This document shows positions 8,540 through 18,479 of a stretch of DNA of 64,000 nt, in pieces. The translations under genes were made by a program, and so were the position numbers. Source of the stretch: Pandoraea capi (GTDB lineage: Bacteria > Pseudomonadota > Gammaproteobacteria > Burkholderiales > Burkholderiaceae); assembly GCF_902459735.1 (NCBI RefSeq), contig NZ_CABPRV010000002.1:1-64000 (forward strand), read 5' to 3'. The stretch's first letter is position 1. Every line of letters starts with the position of its first letter. Under the pieces are notes generated by a model. It worked only from the letters and a program-made list of their open reading frames with translations. It was not told where the DNA came from and did no database searches.

Positions 8540-9745
8540 TTACTGCTGCGCGCCGCCGTTGAACCACGCGGCGATTTTCTGGCGCTCTTCGTCGGTCATT
8601 TGCGTCACGTTGCCCAGCGGCATCGACTTGAGCGCCACGGATTGCTGATAGATCCGTTGGGCGTTCTGTGAAATTTCCGCAGGTGTGTCGAGCATCACCC
8701 CGGCCGGTGCGCTGCCCATCATGGTCGGCTTGGCCGAGTGGCAGGTGGCGCAACGTTGCGTGAGGATCGGTTGAATCTCCGAGAGCTTCACGGCCGGTGC
8801 GGCGGCCTCACCGTGGGCACCGGCGGCCGGCGCCGGCGCGGGCTTCGGTGCGGCGAACACGGCAACGCCTGCGAGCAGGGCGGCGCCGGCCACGGGCAGG
8901 GCGTACAGATTCTTGCCGGCGTGACGCAGCACGAAGAACTGACGAATCATCGCGCCTGCGGCCATGATGATCGTGAGGATCACCCAGTTGTACGGATTGC
9001 TGTACGTGAACGCGTAGTGGTTGCTGATCATGATGAACACGACCGGCAGCGTGAAATACGTGTTGTGCACCGAGCGTTGCTTGCCGAGCTTGCCCCAGAT
9101 CGGGTTCGGGACTTCGCCTTTCGACAGGGCGTCCACGCTCTTACGTTGTCCCGGAATGATCCAGAAGAACACGTTGGCCGACATCGACGTGGCCATCATC
9201 GCCCCCACGATCAGGAACGCGGCACGACCGGCAAAGATGTGCGTGGTGGCGTACGTGGCGGCGACCACGAACAGGGCCACGGCGACACCCAGCACGCGCT
9301 CGTTCTTGCCTAGTGCGCGGCACAGGAAGTCGTAGACGAACCAGCCGCCGATCAGGAACGCCACCGCAAGGCCCACCGCCTGATTCGGTTGCAGATCCAT
9401 CACGTTCTTGTCGATGAGATACGTCTGCGGTTGCAGCAGATACAGCACGCAGAACAGGGCGAAGCCCGACAGCCACGTGGTGTACGACTTCCACTTGGAC
9501 CAGTGCAGGTCTTCCGGCATCTGCGGCGGCGAGTTCAGATACTTCTGCGCGTGGTAGAAACCACCGCCGTGCACCGACCACATTTCGCCGAACACACCCT
9601 TTTGCTTGTCTTCGGCTGCCTTGGGCGGCTTCAGACCGTTGTCCAGCATCACGAAATAGAACGACTCGCCAATCCAGGCAATGGCCGCGACCACATGCAG
9701 CCAGCGCAGCAACAGATTGACCCAGTCGGTAATAAACGCTTCCAT
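8540..9745 (-). CDS. puuD: Membrane-bound urate hydroxylase with cytochrome c domain
   Basis: PuuD oxidises urate to 5-hydroxyisourate at the inner membrane and passes electrons to a fused cytochrome c. The 401-residue protein opens with a membrane helix (LLLRWLHVVAAIAWIGESFYFV), has about eight further membrane segments, an Ala/Pro linker near residues 300-318 and a C-terminal haem-binding CATCH motif (Cys332, Cys335, His336) with a possible distal Met in VALKSMPLGN. Integral urate oxidases of this type are typical of proteobacteria lacking soluble uricase. uraH, for the next reaction, lies just upstream in the same direction, 40 bases away, so the two form an operon. Confidence 0.92.
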   Translation of the reverse strand: MEAFITDWVNLLLRWLHVVAAIAWIGESFYFVMLDNGLKPPKAAEDKQKGVFGEMWSVHGGGFYHAQKYLNSPPQMPEDLHWSKWKSYTTWLSGFALFCVLYLLQPQTYLIDKNVMDLQPNQAVGLAVAFLIGGWFVYDFLCRALGKNERVLGVAVALFVVAATYATTHIFAGRAAFLIVGAMMATSMSANVFFWIIPGQRKSVDALSKGEVPNPIWGKLGKQRSVHNTYFTLPVVFIMISNHYAFTYSNPYNWVILTIIMAAGAMIRQFFVLRHAGKNLYALPVAGAALLAGVAVFAAPKPAPAPAAGAHGEAAAPAVKLSEIQPILTQRCATCHSAKPTMMGSAPAGVMLDTPAEISQNAQRIYQQSVALKSMPLGNVTQMTDEERQKIAAWFNGGAQQ

Positions 9746-9785
9746 CTTATGTTCTCCTCAACTGCCTGACATTCACGTTCGCGAT

Positions 9786-10136
9786 TTAGCTACCGCGATA
9801 CGTAGAAAAGCTCCACGGCGACACCAGAAGGGGCACGTGGTAATGCTGCGAAGGCGCCGCGATGCCAAAACGCAGCACCACGCGATCGACGAAGCGCGGC
9901 GTGGGTACATCAACGCCTTGCGCGGCAAAGTAATCGCCGGCGTGGAACACGAGCTCGTATTCGCCCGCGACGAATTCCTCGCCTTCGAGCAACGGCTTGT
10001 CGCAACGGCCGTCGGCATTGGTCTGCACGTCGCGCAGCGAACGGCGCTCGCCGTCCACACGCCACAACTCGACACGGATGCCCGCGCCGGGTTTGCCGTG
10101 CGATGTATCTAGTACGTGGGTAGTCAGTCGTCCCAT
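9786..10136 (-). CDS. uraH: 5-hydroxyisourate hydrolase
   Basis: A 116-residue transthyretin-related enzyme that hydrolyses 5-hydroxyisourate to OHCU, the step after urate oxidation. The family signatures are plain: TTHVLDTSHGKPG at the N-terminus, RCDKPLL in the middle, HYHVPLLVSPWSFSTYRGS at the very end, where the terminal YRGS replaces the transthyretin sequence. The start at 10136 has AGGAGA at the right distance. A longer open frame upstream is not needed. It is followed by puuD, so both urate steps are co-expressed. No OHCU decarboxylase is visible in the window. Confidence 0.94.
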   Translation of the reverse strand: MGRLTTHVLDTSHGKPGAGIRVELWRVDGERRSLRDVQTNADGRCDKPLLEGEEFVAGEYELVFHAGDYFAAQGVDVPTPRFVDRVVLRFGIAAPSQHYHVPLLVSPWSFSTYRGS

Positions 10137-10573
10137 GATGTCTCCTGTGATGGATGGGTGCATTGTAGGGAGATGGCGGCGGGGCAACGCGCGCAATAAC
10201 AAAGATAAAAACGCGCACATACCCTGTCACGTCAGACAAAAAGGTGATGCGCATCAATATGGCATGCCGACGTCTTCAGCGTATGTCGTATGCACCGGAA
10301 ATGGGATTTTTTGGACCACTATTTGATTCCGTTATCCCAGATATAACGCCAATCGTATGACGTGTTATCGCGACAGGAGAAGACTCGCCCGGAAAGCCCA
10401 ATGGCGACGTGCGTGCTTGGGGAAAACCCGAGACGCAAGATAAGCATTCATGCATACGTTCCATGAAAAAAACACTATAGCCCCGGGTGGTCTTGCCGCA
10501 AAAGGCGTCGACCTGCACCATTGAGTCACCCTAAAAATAGACATCAAACAGCCCCCCGAGGGACGGAGACGCA
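10137..10573. other. Divergent control region, uraH-puuD versus purine permease
   Basis: No gene here. This stretch carries the divergent promoters of the uraH-puuD operon and the NCS2 permease-deaminase operon. It is visibly more AT-rich than the flanking genes around 10200-10370, as expected for promoters, and contains an imperfect dyad at 10330-10348. Confidence 0.6.
10330..10348. promoter_or_regulatory. Possible regulator-binding dyad upstream of the purine permease
   Basis: CGTTAT and ATAACG half-sites flank a 7-base centre. The spacing would suit a LysR-type site, and a LysR gene lies nearby (13525-14463). The sequence ATATAACG recurs just upstream of that LysR gene (near 14470). The link is speculative. 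Confidence 0.3.
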
Positions 10574-11941
10574 ATGAGTGTGACAACCAATGCCGTGGAT
10601 CCGGTCGACGAGCGACTGCCGATCGGAAAATTGTTCATGCTGGGCCTGCAACATGTTTTGGTGATGTACGCCGGGGCGGTGGCCGTGCCGCTCATCATCG
10701 GCGGCGCCCTCGGGTTGCCGAAGGATCAGATTGCGTTTCTGATTTCGGCCGATCTGATGTGCTGCGGAATCGCCACGCTGATTCAGAGTGTCGGCGTGGG
10801 CCGTTTCGGGATTCGCATGCCCGTCATCATGGCCGTGACGTTCGCGGCCGTCGGTCCGATGCTCGCCATCGGCACCAATCCCTCCCTCGGGCTACCCGGT
10901 ATCTTCGGGGCAACGATCGCGTCGGGCATCATCGGCACGCTGATCGCGCCGCTCGTCGGCAAGCTGCTGCGCTTCTTCCCGCCGATCGTGACGGGTATCG
11001 TCATTACGTCCATCGGTCTGACGATCATCGGCGTGGGCATCAACTGGGCGGCCGGCGGCGTGGGCAACCCCGACTACGGCGATCCGGTCTACCTCGGCGT
11101 GTCGTTCGCGGTGCTCATCTTCATCTTGCTGGTCACGCGTTTCGTGAAGGGCTTCTTCTCGAATATCGCCGTGCTGCTCGGCATTCTGTTCGGCTTCGTG
11201 ATCGCGTTGATGCTGCACAAGGTGAGCTTCGACGGTCTCGACCAGGTGAAATGGTTCGATATCGTGCTGCCGTTCCATTTCGGCATGCCGGTGTTCGATC
11301 CGTGGGCCATCGTCACGCTCACCATCGTGATTCTGATTACGTTCATCGAATCGACGGGCATGTTCCTGGCGCTGGGCGAGATCGTCGGCAAGCCGGTCGA
11401 CGAGAAGGCGCTGGTGGCAGGCTTGCGTGTCGATGGTGTGGCGACGGTGATCGGTGGCCTGTTCAACACCTTCCCGCACACGTCGTTCTCGCAGAACATC
11501 GGTCTGGTCGGCGTGACCGGCGTGAAGAGCCGCTGGGTGTGTGCCGCTGCCGGCGTCATTCTGTTGGTGTTCGGTCTGATTCCGAAGATGTCGGTGGTCG
11601 TGGCCTCCATTCCGCAGTTCGTACTGGGCGGCGCCGGCGTGGTCATGTTCGGCATGGTGCTCGCCACGGGCATCAAGATCCTGTCCAAGGTCGACTACTC
11701 GCATAACCGCTACAACCTGTATATCGTAGCGATCAGCATCGGTATGGCGATGATTCCGGTGGCGTCGAACAAGTTCTTCGCGAAGATGCCGGAGCAGCTC
11801 GCCCCGTTGCTGCATAGCGGGATTCTGCTCGCCACGCTGTCGGCCGTGATTCTGAACGCCTACTTCAATGGCTTCAAGGCCCCGGCGGTCGATGGCCATG
11901 GCGAGAAGAACGGTTCGGGCATGGGGCTGGAGGCGCACTGA
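10574..11941 (+). CDS. NCS2 family purine (urate/xanthine) permease
   Basis: A 455-residue inner-membrane transporter of the nucleobase-cation symporter-2 family. It shows the substrate-site QH motif in GLQHVLVMYAGAVAVP near residue 26, a conserved Glu in ITFIESTGMFLALG, and the NCS2 signature FNTFPHTSFSQNIGLV followed by GVKSRWVC. About fourteen hydrophobic segments are present. Its place between urate-oxidising genes and a guanine-type deaminase suggests urate, xanthine or a related purine as cargo. The TGA stop overlaps the ATG of the deaminase (ATGA), so the two are translationally coupled. A GGACGGAGAC leader precedes the start. Confidence 0.9.
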   Translation: MSVTTNAVDPVDERLPIGKLFMLGLQHVLVMYAGAVAVPLIIGGALGLPKDQIAFLISADLMCCGIATLIQSVGVGRFGIRMPVIMAVTFAAVGPMLAIGTNPSLGLPGIFGATIASGIIGTLIAPLVGKLLRFFPPIVTGIVITSIGLTIIGVGINWAAGGVGNPDYGDPVYLGVSFAVLIFILLVTRFVKGFFSNIAVLLGILFGFVIALMLHKVSFDGLDQVKWFDIVLPFHFGMPVFDPWAIVTLTIVILITFIESTGMFLALGEIVGKPVDEKALVAGLRVDGVATVIGGLFNTFPHTSFSQNIGLVGVTGVKSRWVCAAAGVILLVFGLIPKMSVVVASIPQFVLGGAGVVMFGMVLATGIKILSKVDYSHNRYNLYIVAISIGMAMIPVASNKFFAKMPEQLAPLLHSGILLATLSAVILNAYFNGFKAPAVDGHGEKNGSGMGLEAH

Positions 11942-13299
11942 TGAAAACGTTGCTCGTCAAGAATGCCGAGGTACTTGTCACGATGGACGCCGGTCGGCGC
12001 GAGATCGCCCGCGGCGGACTGTACGTGGAGGACAACCGGATCGTGGCCGTGGGCACCAGCGATACGCTGCCGTCGACGGCGGACGAGGTGCTCGATCTCA
12101 GCGGCTACGTCGTCATTCCCGGTCTGGTCAACACGCATCACCATATGTACCAGAGCCTCACGCGCGCCATTCCGGCCGCGCAGGACGGCGAACTCTTCAA
12201 TTGGCTGACGAACCTCTACCCGGTGTGGGCGAACCTCACGCCCGAGATGATTCGCGTCTCGACGAAGACGGCGATGGCCGAGCTGCTGCTCTCGGGATGC
12301 ACGACGTCGAGCGACCATCTCTACATCTACCCGAACGGCTGCAAGCTCGACGACAGCATCGAAGCGGCCGCCGAGATCGGCATGCGGTTTCACGCGAGCC
12401 GGGGGAGCATGAGCGTCGGTCAGAGCCAGGGCGGACTGCCGCCGGATCGCGTGGTCGAGCGCGAGGCGGACATTCTCAAGGACACGCAGCGGCTCATCGA
12501 GACGTATCACGATGCAGGCCGCTACGCGATGCTGCGCGTGGTTGTTGCGCCTTGCTCGCCGTTCTCGGTGAGCCGCGATCTGATGCGCGAGTCGGCGGAG
12601 ATGGCACGTCACTTCGGCGTGTCGCTGCACACCCATCTGGCGGAGAACGTCAACGACATCGCGTACAGCCGCGAGAAGTTCGGCATGACGCCTGCCGAGT
12701 ACGCGCAGGATCTGGGGTGGGTCGGTCATGACGTCTGGCACGCCCACTGCGTTCAACTGGATGACGCCGGGATCGCGCTCTTCGCGAAGACGGGCACCGG
12801 CGTGGCGCATTGCCCGTGCTCGAACATGCGGCTGGCCTCGGGCATCGCGCCGATTCGCCGCATGCGCGACGCTGGCGTGCCGGTCGGGCTCGGCGTAGAC
12901 GGTTCGGCATCGAACGACGCCGCCAGCATGATCAACGAAGCGCGTCAGGCCTTGCTGCTGCAGCGCGTGGGCTTCGGCCCGAGCGCCATGACGGCGCGAG
13001 AGGCATTGGAGATCGCCACCGTGGGCGGCGCGCGGGTGCTGGGGCGTGACGACATCGGCGTGCTTGCCGAAGGGATGGCGGCCGACTTCGTGGCGTTCGA
13101 CACGCGGGGTGTCGGCATGGCGGGTGGTCTGCACGACCCGGTGGCGGCGCTCGTCTTCTGTAATCCTGGACAAGCTGCGTACAGCGTGGTGAACGGACGG
13201 GTGGTGGTGCGCGAAGGGCGTCTGGAGACGCTCGACCTGCCGTCGCTCGTCACGCGTCACAACGTGCTGGCGCGGCAACTGGCCGAGGCTTCCCGATAA
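11941..13299 (+). CDS. 8-oxoguanine / guanine-type deaminase
   Basis: A 452-residue amidohydrolase. Metal and catalytic motifs are visible: NTHHHMYQ near residue 66, HTHLAEN near 225, the HAHCVQL block near 260, and GLGVDGSASND near 320. The sequence most resembles 8-oxoguanine deaminases, which convert 8-oxoguanine to urate, and less so simple guanine deaminase or atrazine chlorohydrolase-type relatives. A urate-producing enzyme fits the adjoining permease and urate hydroxylase. Start and permease stop overlap by one base. It is cytosolic and uses a single Zn or Fe ion in known members. The exact substrate should be treated as likely, not certain. Confidence 0.85.
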   Translation: MKTLLVKNAEVLVTMDAGRREIARGGLYVEDNRIVAVGTSDTLPSTADEVLDLSGYVVIPGLVNTHHHMYQSLTRAIPAAQDGELFNWLTNLYPVWANLTPEMIRVSTKTAMAELLLSGCTTSSDHLYIYPNGCKLDDSIEAAAEIGMRFHASRGSMSVGQSQGGLPPDRVVEREADILKDTQRLIETYHDAGRYAMLRVVVAPCSPFSVSRDLMRESAEMARHFGVSLHTHLAENVNDIAYSREKFGMTPAEYAQDLGWVGHDVWHAHCVQLDDAGIALFAKTGTGVAHCPCSNMRLASGIAPIRRMRDAGVPVGLGVDGSASNDAASMINEARQALLLQRVGFGPSAMTAREALEIATVGGARVLGRDDIGVLAEGMAADFVAFDTRGVGMAGGLHDPVAALVFCNPGQAAYSVVNGRVVVREGRLETLDLPSLVTRHNVLARQLAEASR

Positions 13300-13524
13300 G
13301 GCGTTGCCACTCCGGCCGCATATTCATGGTGTGCGGCCGAGCGTGGCAATGGGCAGGCGGGAAGTCGGGGGTGGCGCTCCTGTGCATGGGGAGCGCTGCC
13401 ATGCGGTTCGGCGGGGCGGTGGGGGCCGCTCCGCCGGTAAAACCGGCGGCGGGCGATATAAGGTCGGTGCAAGGGCGATAGAGGGCCGCTACAGGACCGA
13501 CGCCCGCTCGTGGGCGCCGCCGAG

Positions 13525-14463
13525 TTACGGTAGCGTGCGGGATTCCAGCAGCGTGCGCGTCGCGTCGGAGATCACGCTGCGCAGCCAGCGCACTTCGTCC
13601 GAGTAGTGCGTGCGTTCGTGCCACAACTGGTAATACTGCATCGGCGGGAAGTCGATGGGCGCTTCAAGGACCGTGAGCGGCAGGAATTCCGCGTAATGGT
13701 CGGCAAACAGGCGCGTCGTCGTAAAAATCAAATCGGATTTCAGCAACACGTACGGCGCGAGGTTGAAGTACGGAATCGTCACGACCACGTTGCGCTTGAG
13801 ACGCTCGCGCGCGAGGTGCATGTCGATGGCGCCGCGTTGTGCGACCGAGTAGGGCGTGGGCGCGAGGTGCGGGCTGCCGAGGTATTGCTCCAGCGTCAGG
13901 CCGCGTTTCGCATACGGATGCGTATTGCGCACCAGACACACGATCTGGTCGACGAAAAGATTCGAGAGGTGGAGCTGTTCGGGAGGCTCGGGCCAGTTGC
14001 CGATCACGATATCGACCTTGCCGTCTTCGAGCGCATGCTCGTAATCGAATGCCGGTCCGAGCGAATGCAGTTCCAGCTGCGCATTGGGCGCTTGCTGACG
14101 GAAGCGCTCCACGACCGTCGGCACGAAAAGCGTATTCAGATAGTCGGGCGAGCCGATGCGAAAGGTGCGTACCGTCGTGGCCGGGTCGAAATTCGATTGC
14201 TGCACCGTGATGCGCTCGATTTCGCGCAGCGCGTTCTGGGTCGGCTCCAATAACGATTGACCGTACTCCGTGGGCACCATGCCCGATTTACCGCGCACCA
14301 GCAGGGGATCGCCGGTGATGTCGCGCAAACGTCGCAGCGCCGCGCTGATGGCCGGCTGCGATTGATTCAGTTTGACGGCCGCACGCGTTACGCTGCGCTC
14401 GATCAACAGGGTATGAAGAACGCGCAGCAAATAAGTGTCAATCGGTTCGCGGTTTTGGCTCAT
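13525..14463 (-). CDS. LysR family transcriptional regulator of purine genes (inferred)
   Basis: A 312-residue LysR-type protein. The N-terminal winged helix spans SVTRAAVKLNQSQPAISAALRRLRDITGDPLLVR; the rest is the two-lobed co-inducer domain with FRIGSPDYLNTLFVP and FDYEHALEDGKVDIVIGNWPEPPEQL. I start at the Met at 14463 (MSQNREPIDTYLL) since the upstream extension is Arg/Ile-rich and unlike LysR proteins. It lies between the deaminase gene and a divergent nucleoside ABC transporter, so it probably controls one or both in response to a purine intermediate. Confidence 0.88.
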   Translation of the reverse strand: MSQNREPIDTYLLRVLHTLLIERSVTRAAVKLNQSQPAISAALRRLRDITGDPLLVRGKSGMVPTEYGQSLLEPTQNALREIERITVQQSNFDPATTVRTFRIGSPDYLNTLFVPTVVERFRQQAPNAQLELHSLGPAFDYEHALEDGKVDIVIGNWPEPPEQLHLSNLFVDQIVCLVRNTHPYAKRGLTLEQYLGSPHLAPTPYSVAQRGAIDMHLARERLKRNVVVTIPYFNLAPYVLLKSDLIFTTTRLFADHYAEFLPLTVLEAPIDFPPMQYYQLWHERTHYSDEVRWLRSVISDATRTLLESRTLP

Positions 14464-14735
14464 GAGAAATATAACGATCCGAATATGTCGGACCCTGTGG
14501 TGCATAAGGAAATCATTATGAAGGACAAGGTCGCACGGCTCTATAGCGGAAAGCCCCTATCACCAAAATAGACGCTTGTCGTTCGTTTGTCGTGAGTCAG
14601 GCGGCCTTAGATGCCGTGTTATTGACACACGCTCGACATTTCTGCGCGAATTGGGTATTTTCGGACCGCCCCATCCACAACCCGGCGCAACTCGGGGCAT
14701 CTCAGATCTCTTTAACTCCGCCTGTGACCCTTTCC

Positions 14736-16274
14736 ATGCAAGCGACGCCACGTCTGGCGCTGACCGGCATCACCAAACGCTATCCGAGCGTGGTGGCCAA
14801 CGACGACATCGCGCTAACCGTATTACCCGGCGAGATCCACGCCGTACTCGGTGAGAACGGGGCAGGCAAGAGCACGTTGATGAAGATCATCTACGGTGCC
14901 GTACGCCCCGACGCCGGAGACATCCGCTGGGAAGGACAACCGGTGAGCATCGACAGTCCGGCGGCGGCGCGCAAGCTCGGCATCGGCATGGTGTTCCAGC
15001 ATTTCTCGTTGTTCGAGACGCTGACCGTCACGGAGAACATCTCGCTCGCACTCGACGACGCCGGGCACGATTTGAAGGCGCTCTCTCATCGTATTCGCGA
15101 GGTATCGACGCAATACGGGCTAGAAGTGGACCCGGCGCGTCATGTGCACAGCTTGTCCGTCGGCGAGCGTCAGCGCGTGGAGATCGTGCGCTGTCTGTTA
15201 CAGAACCCGCGCCTGCTCATCATGGACGAGCCGACGTCGGTGCTCACGCCGCAGGCTGTGCAGAAACTCTTCACGACGCTGCGGCGGCTGGCCGCCGAAG
15301 GGTGCAGCATCGTCTATATCAGTCACAAACTCGACGAAATCCGCGATCTCTGCGACCACGCGACCGTGCTGCGCGGCGGCCGTGTCTCGGGGCACGCCGT
15401 GCCACGCGAGGAAACGGCCGAGACGCTCGCGCAGATGATGATCGGGCGGGCACTGCCGCAGATCGAGCGCCGCGCCCATCAGCCGGGCGACGTGCTGTTG
15501 TCGCTGCGCCAGTTGTCGATGACGAGTGACGATCCGTTTGGCACCTCGCTGCATGACATCAATCTCGACGTGCATGCGGGGGAGATCGTTGGCATTGCCG
15601 GGGTCTCCGGCAATGGGCAGGCTGAGCTGCTGGCCGCGCTTTCCGGCGAGATGCGCGCGCCGCATGCCGACGCCATTGCGCTGCACGACCGTGCCGTGGG
15701 GCGCATGGGGGCGGCCACGCGCCGGCGTCTCGGACTGGCGTTCGTGCCGGAAGAGCGTCTGGGGCGCGGCGCGGTGCCCAGCATGTCGCTCACGGACAAT
15801 GCATTGCTGGGTGCGTCCGGCACGGCACATCTCGGGCTGCTGCGCGGCGGATGGATTCGTCGCGGCACGTTACGCAAGTTCGCCTCGCTCTGTATCGAGC
15901 GCTTCAACGTGAAGGCCGGCGGGCCGGAAGCGCCGGCGCAGAGCCTCTCAGGCGGCAATTTGCAGAAGTTCATCGTCGGACGAGAGATCCTGCAAGAGCC
16001 GCGCGTGCTGGTCGTGGCGCAACCGACGTGGGGCGTAGATGTCGGGGCCGCCGCTTTCATCCGTCAGCAACTGCTGGACCTGTCGGCGCGTGGCGTCGCG
16101 GTGCTGGTGCTGTCCGAAGAGCTTGACGAACTGTTCGAGATTTGCGACCGGATCACGGTGCTGGCTCAGGGGCGTCTATCGCCCGCGCGCAAGCCCGAGC
16201 AGACCGACGCGCGCGAGATCGGCCTGTGGATGGCGGGGATGTTCCCCGGCGGCCCTGGCGAGCGCGCGGCCTGA
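14736..16274 (+). CDS. Nucleoside-type ABC transporter, double ATPase subunit
   Basis: A 512-residue ATPase with two ABC modules, as in sugar and BMP-type nucleoside importers. Module one has GENGAGKST (Walker A), LSVGERQRVEI and LLIMDEPTSVLTP; module two has a degenerate Walker A (GVSGNGQAE), LSGGNLQK and a late VVAQPTWGVDVGA segment. Degeneracy in the second site is normal in this group. The start at 14736 matches the family N-terminus (ALTGITKRYPSVVAND) but has no clear ribosome binding site; an upstream GTG would add 48 unmatched residues. Two permeases and a binding lipoprotein follow. Confidence 0.9.
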   Translation: MQATPRLALTGITKRYPSVVANDDIALTVLPGEIHAVLGENGAGKSTLMKIIYGAVRPDAGDIRWEGQPVSIDSPAAARKLGIGMVFQHFSLFETLTVTENISLALDDAGHDLKALSHRIREVSTQYGLEVDPARHVHSLSVGERQRVEIVRCLLQNPRLLIMDEPTSVLTPQAVQKLFTTLRRLAAEGCSIVYISHKLDEIRDLCDHATVLRGGRVSGHAVPREETAETLAQMMIGRALPQIERRAHQPGDVLLSLRQLSMTSDDPFGTSLHDINLDVHAGEIVGIAGVSGNGQAELLAALSGEMRAPHADAIALHDRAVGRMGAATRRRLGLAFVPEERLGRGAVPSMSLTDNALLGASGTAHLGLLRGGWIRRGTLRKFASLCIERFNVKAGGPEAPAQSLSGGNLQKFIVGREILQEPRVLVVAQPTWGVDVGAAAFIRQQLLDLSARGVAVLVLSEELDELFEICDRITVLAQGRLSPARKPEQTDAREIGLWMAGMFPGGPGERAA

Positions 16275-16367
16275 ATCACCTTGTCATTGGGGCAGCGCCG
16301 GGCGATGACGCCCACACCGCACGCACCGACGCCGTCACCGTAACGTTTTCATCGATTTCCAGACACC

Positions 16368-17474
16368 ATGTTCGACTTCACGCTTGAGCCTCGGCCGAGT
16401 CCTTCGCGTACCATGCGGCTTGCCATGCCGCTCGTGGCCACGCTCATTACGCTCGCCGGCGGCGTGCTCATCTTCAGCTTCCTCGGCAAGAACCCTGCAC
16501 AGGCGATGGCGGCGTTCTTTCTGGCGCCGATCAGTAGTCTGAACGGCTGGTCGGAGTTGCTGCTCAAGGCCTCGCCGTTGTGTCTGATCGCGCTGGGGCT
16601 CGCCATCGGCTATCGCGCCAACGTCTGGAACATCGGCGCGGAGGGGCAACTGCTGCTCGGCGGGATTTTCGCCTCGGGCGTCGCCATCCATTTCGACGGT
16701 CATGGCGGCCCGTGGCTGCTGCCGTTGATGATGGCCGCCGGGGCGCTCGGCGGCATGCTGTGGGCAGCCATCCCGGCGCTGCTGCGCGTGCGTTTCAACG
16801 CCAACGAAATTCTGGTGAGCCTGATGCTCACGTATGTCGCTACGCAACTGCTGATCTATCTGGTGAGCGGCCCGTGGCAAGACCCGCATGGGATGAACTT
16901 CCCGCAGTCGATCAACTTCAGCCGCGACGCCTTGTTCCCGCGCTTCTTCGGCGACTGGCACTGGGCGGCGTGGCGGGGCACACGTCTTAACGCGTCGGTC
17001 TTCATGGCGGTGATCGCCGTGCCTGCCGCATGGTGCTTCATGCGCAAGAGCTTCGCGGGCTATCGGATGGAAGTCGGCGGGCTGGCACCGCTCGCGGCAC
17101 GCTATGCCGGGTACTCCGAGCCGCGCGCCGTCTGGCTGGCGCTGCTGATCGGCGGGGCGGCTGCCGGACTGGCGGGCACGGGTGAAGTGGCCGGGCCGGT
17201 CGGTCAATTGCAGGCGACTTGGGCGCCCGGATACGGCTTCACGGCGATCATCGTGGCGTTCGTCGGCCGTCTGCATCCGGTGGGCATCGTGCTGGCGAGC
17301 CTGCTCATGGCGCTGCTGTATCTGGGCGGCGAAGCGGTGCAGACGTCGCTCCAGCTACCCAAGGCTATCAGCGGCGTGTTTCAGGGGCTGCTGCTGTTCA
17401 GCCTGCTGGGCTGCGATGTTTTCGTGAACTACCGCTTGCGTCGTCGCGCCCGTGCGCTGACGCGAGACGCCTGA
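16368..17474 (+). CDS. Nucleoside-type ABC transporter permease 1
   Basis: A 368-residue inner-membrane permease of the branched-chain/BMP type. It has about nine hydrophobic segments and the family block LGLAIGYRANVWNIGAEGQ near residues 76-94, with NANEILVSLMLTYVA following. Partner permease starts 10 bases after its stop. With the ATPase and BMP lipoprotein it forms a purine-nucleoside or nucleobase importer; the purine role is inferred from the neighbourhood. Confidence 0.9.
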   Translation: MFDFTLEPRPSPSRTMRLAMPLVATLITLAGGVLIFSFLGKNPAQAMAAFFLAPISSLNGWSELLLKASPLCLIALGLAIGYRANVWNIGAEGQLLLGGIFASGVAIHFDGHGGPWLLPLMMAAGALGGMLWAAIPALLRVRFNANEILVSLMLTYVATQLLIYLVSGPWQDPHGMNFPQSINFSRDALFPRFFGDWHWAAWRGTRLNASVFMAVIAVPAAWCFMRKSFAGYRMEVGGLAPLAARYAGYSEPRAVWLALLIGGAAAGLAGTGEVAGPVGQLQATWAPGYGFTAIIVAFVGRLHPVGIVLASLLMALLYLGGEAVQTSLQLPKAISGVFQGLLLFSLLGCDVFVNYRLRRRARALTRDA

Positions 17475-17484
17475 GGAGCGCGGC

Positions 17485-18414
17485 ATGGACTGGATCAATC
17501 TGCTCACGCCGCTGGCCGCAAGTTCCGTGATTGCGGCCATCCCGCTGATGCTCGCTGCCCTCGGTGAGCTGGTGACCGAGAAATCCGGGGTGCTCAACCT
17601 CGGCGTGGAAGGCACGATGCTCATGGGGGCCATCGGTGCATTTGCCGTCACCGTGCAGACGGGGAGCCTGTGGCTCGGCGTACTCGCGGGCGTAGCGGCA
17701 GGTGTCGCCATGTCGGCCATCTTCGCGTGGCTCACGCTCTCGCTCATGGCCAATCAGGTCGCCACGGGGCTGGCGCTCACGATCTTCGGCATTGGGCTGT
17801 CGGCCTACGTCGGTCGTCCGTACACCGACGCCACGATCCCGATGCTGCGCGACGTGCCGATTCCGGGGCTGTCCTCGATTCCGGTGCTGGGGCCGTCGAT
17901 TTTCTCGCTCAACCCGCTGGGCTACCTATCGGTCGCGCTGCTCGCGGCGATCGCATGGTTCCTGTATCGCTCGCGTGCCGGGCTGGTGCTGCGCTCGATC
18001 GGGGAGGCGCCTTCCGTGGCGCACGCCATCGGCTATCCGGTGGTGCGCATCCGTTATCTCGCGACGCTGTTCGGCGGCGCGATGTCGGGGCTGGCAGGAG
18101 CGTACTACTCCGTGGGCTATCTGCGCCTGTGGCAGGAGAACCTGACGGCGGGACGCGGCTGGATCGCGCTGGCGCTGGTGGTGTTTGCCACATGGCGACC
18201 GGGGCGCACGGCGCTCGGCGCGCTGCTGTTCGGCGTAGTCATGGCGCTGCAATTTCAGGCGCAGGCGATGGGCATCCGTATCCCGTCGCAAGCGCTGGCA
18301 AGCCTGCCGTATCTCGCGACCATCGTGGTGCTGGTGGTCATTTCGCGCAATCGTCAGACGATTCGCCTGAATGCGCCGGCGTCGCTTGGCAAGCCGTTCT
18401 TTGCGGGATCCTGA
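17485..18414 (+). CDS. Nucleoside-type ABC transporter permease 2
   Basis: A 309-residue permease with about eight membrane segments. The diagnostic block is LGELVTEKSGVLNLGVEGTM near residues 30-49, followed by NQVATGLALTIFGIGLSAYVG. A later stretch, GEAPSVAHAIGYPVVRIRYLATLFGGAMSG, is the cytoplasmic coupling region for the ATPase. It has GGAGCG ahead of the ATG and follows permease 1 closely, which argues for one transcript. Confidence 0.9.
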   Translation: MDWINLLTPLAASSVIAAIPLMLAALGELVTEKSGVLNLGVEGTMLMGAIGAFAVTVQTGSLWLGVLAGVAAGVAMSAIFAWLTLSLMANQVATGLALTIFGIGLSAYVGRPYTDATIPMLRDVPIPGLSSIPVLGPSIFSLNPLGYLSVALLAAIAWFLYRSRAGLVLRSIGEAPSVAHAIGYPVVRIRYLATLFGGAMSGLAGAYYSVGYLRLWQENLTAGRGWIALALVVFATWRPGRTALGALLFGVVMALQFQAQAMGIRIPSQALASLPYLATIVVLVVISRNRQTIRLNAPASLGKPFFAGS

Positions 18415-18479
18415 GCGGGACAACGGTTCCTGACGGTACAAGAATTCCACTGAAACAATCGATGACGAGGAGAGAATCG

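Noticed and set aside
10137-10573. Purine riboswitch in front of the permease
   Set aside because: No conserved three-way junction core could be found, and that riboswitch is not expected in beta-proteobacteria.
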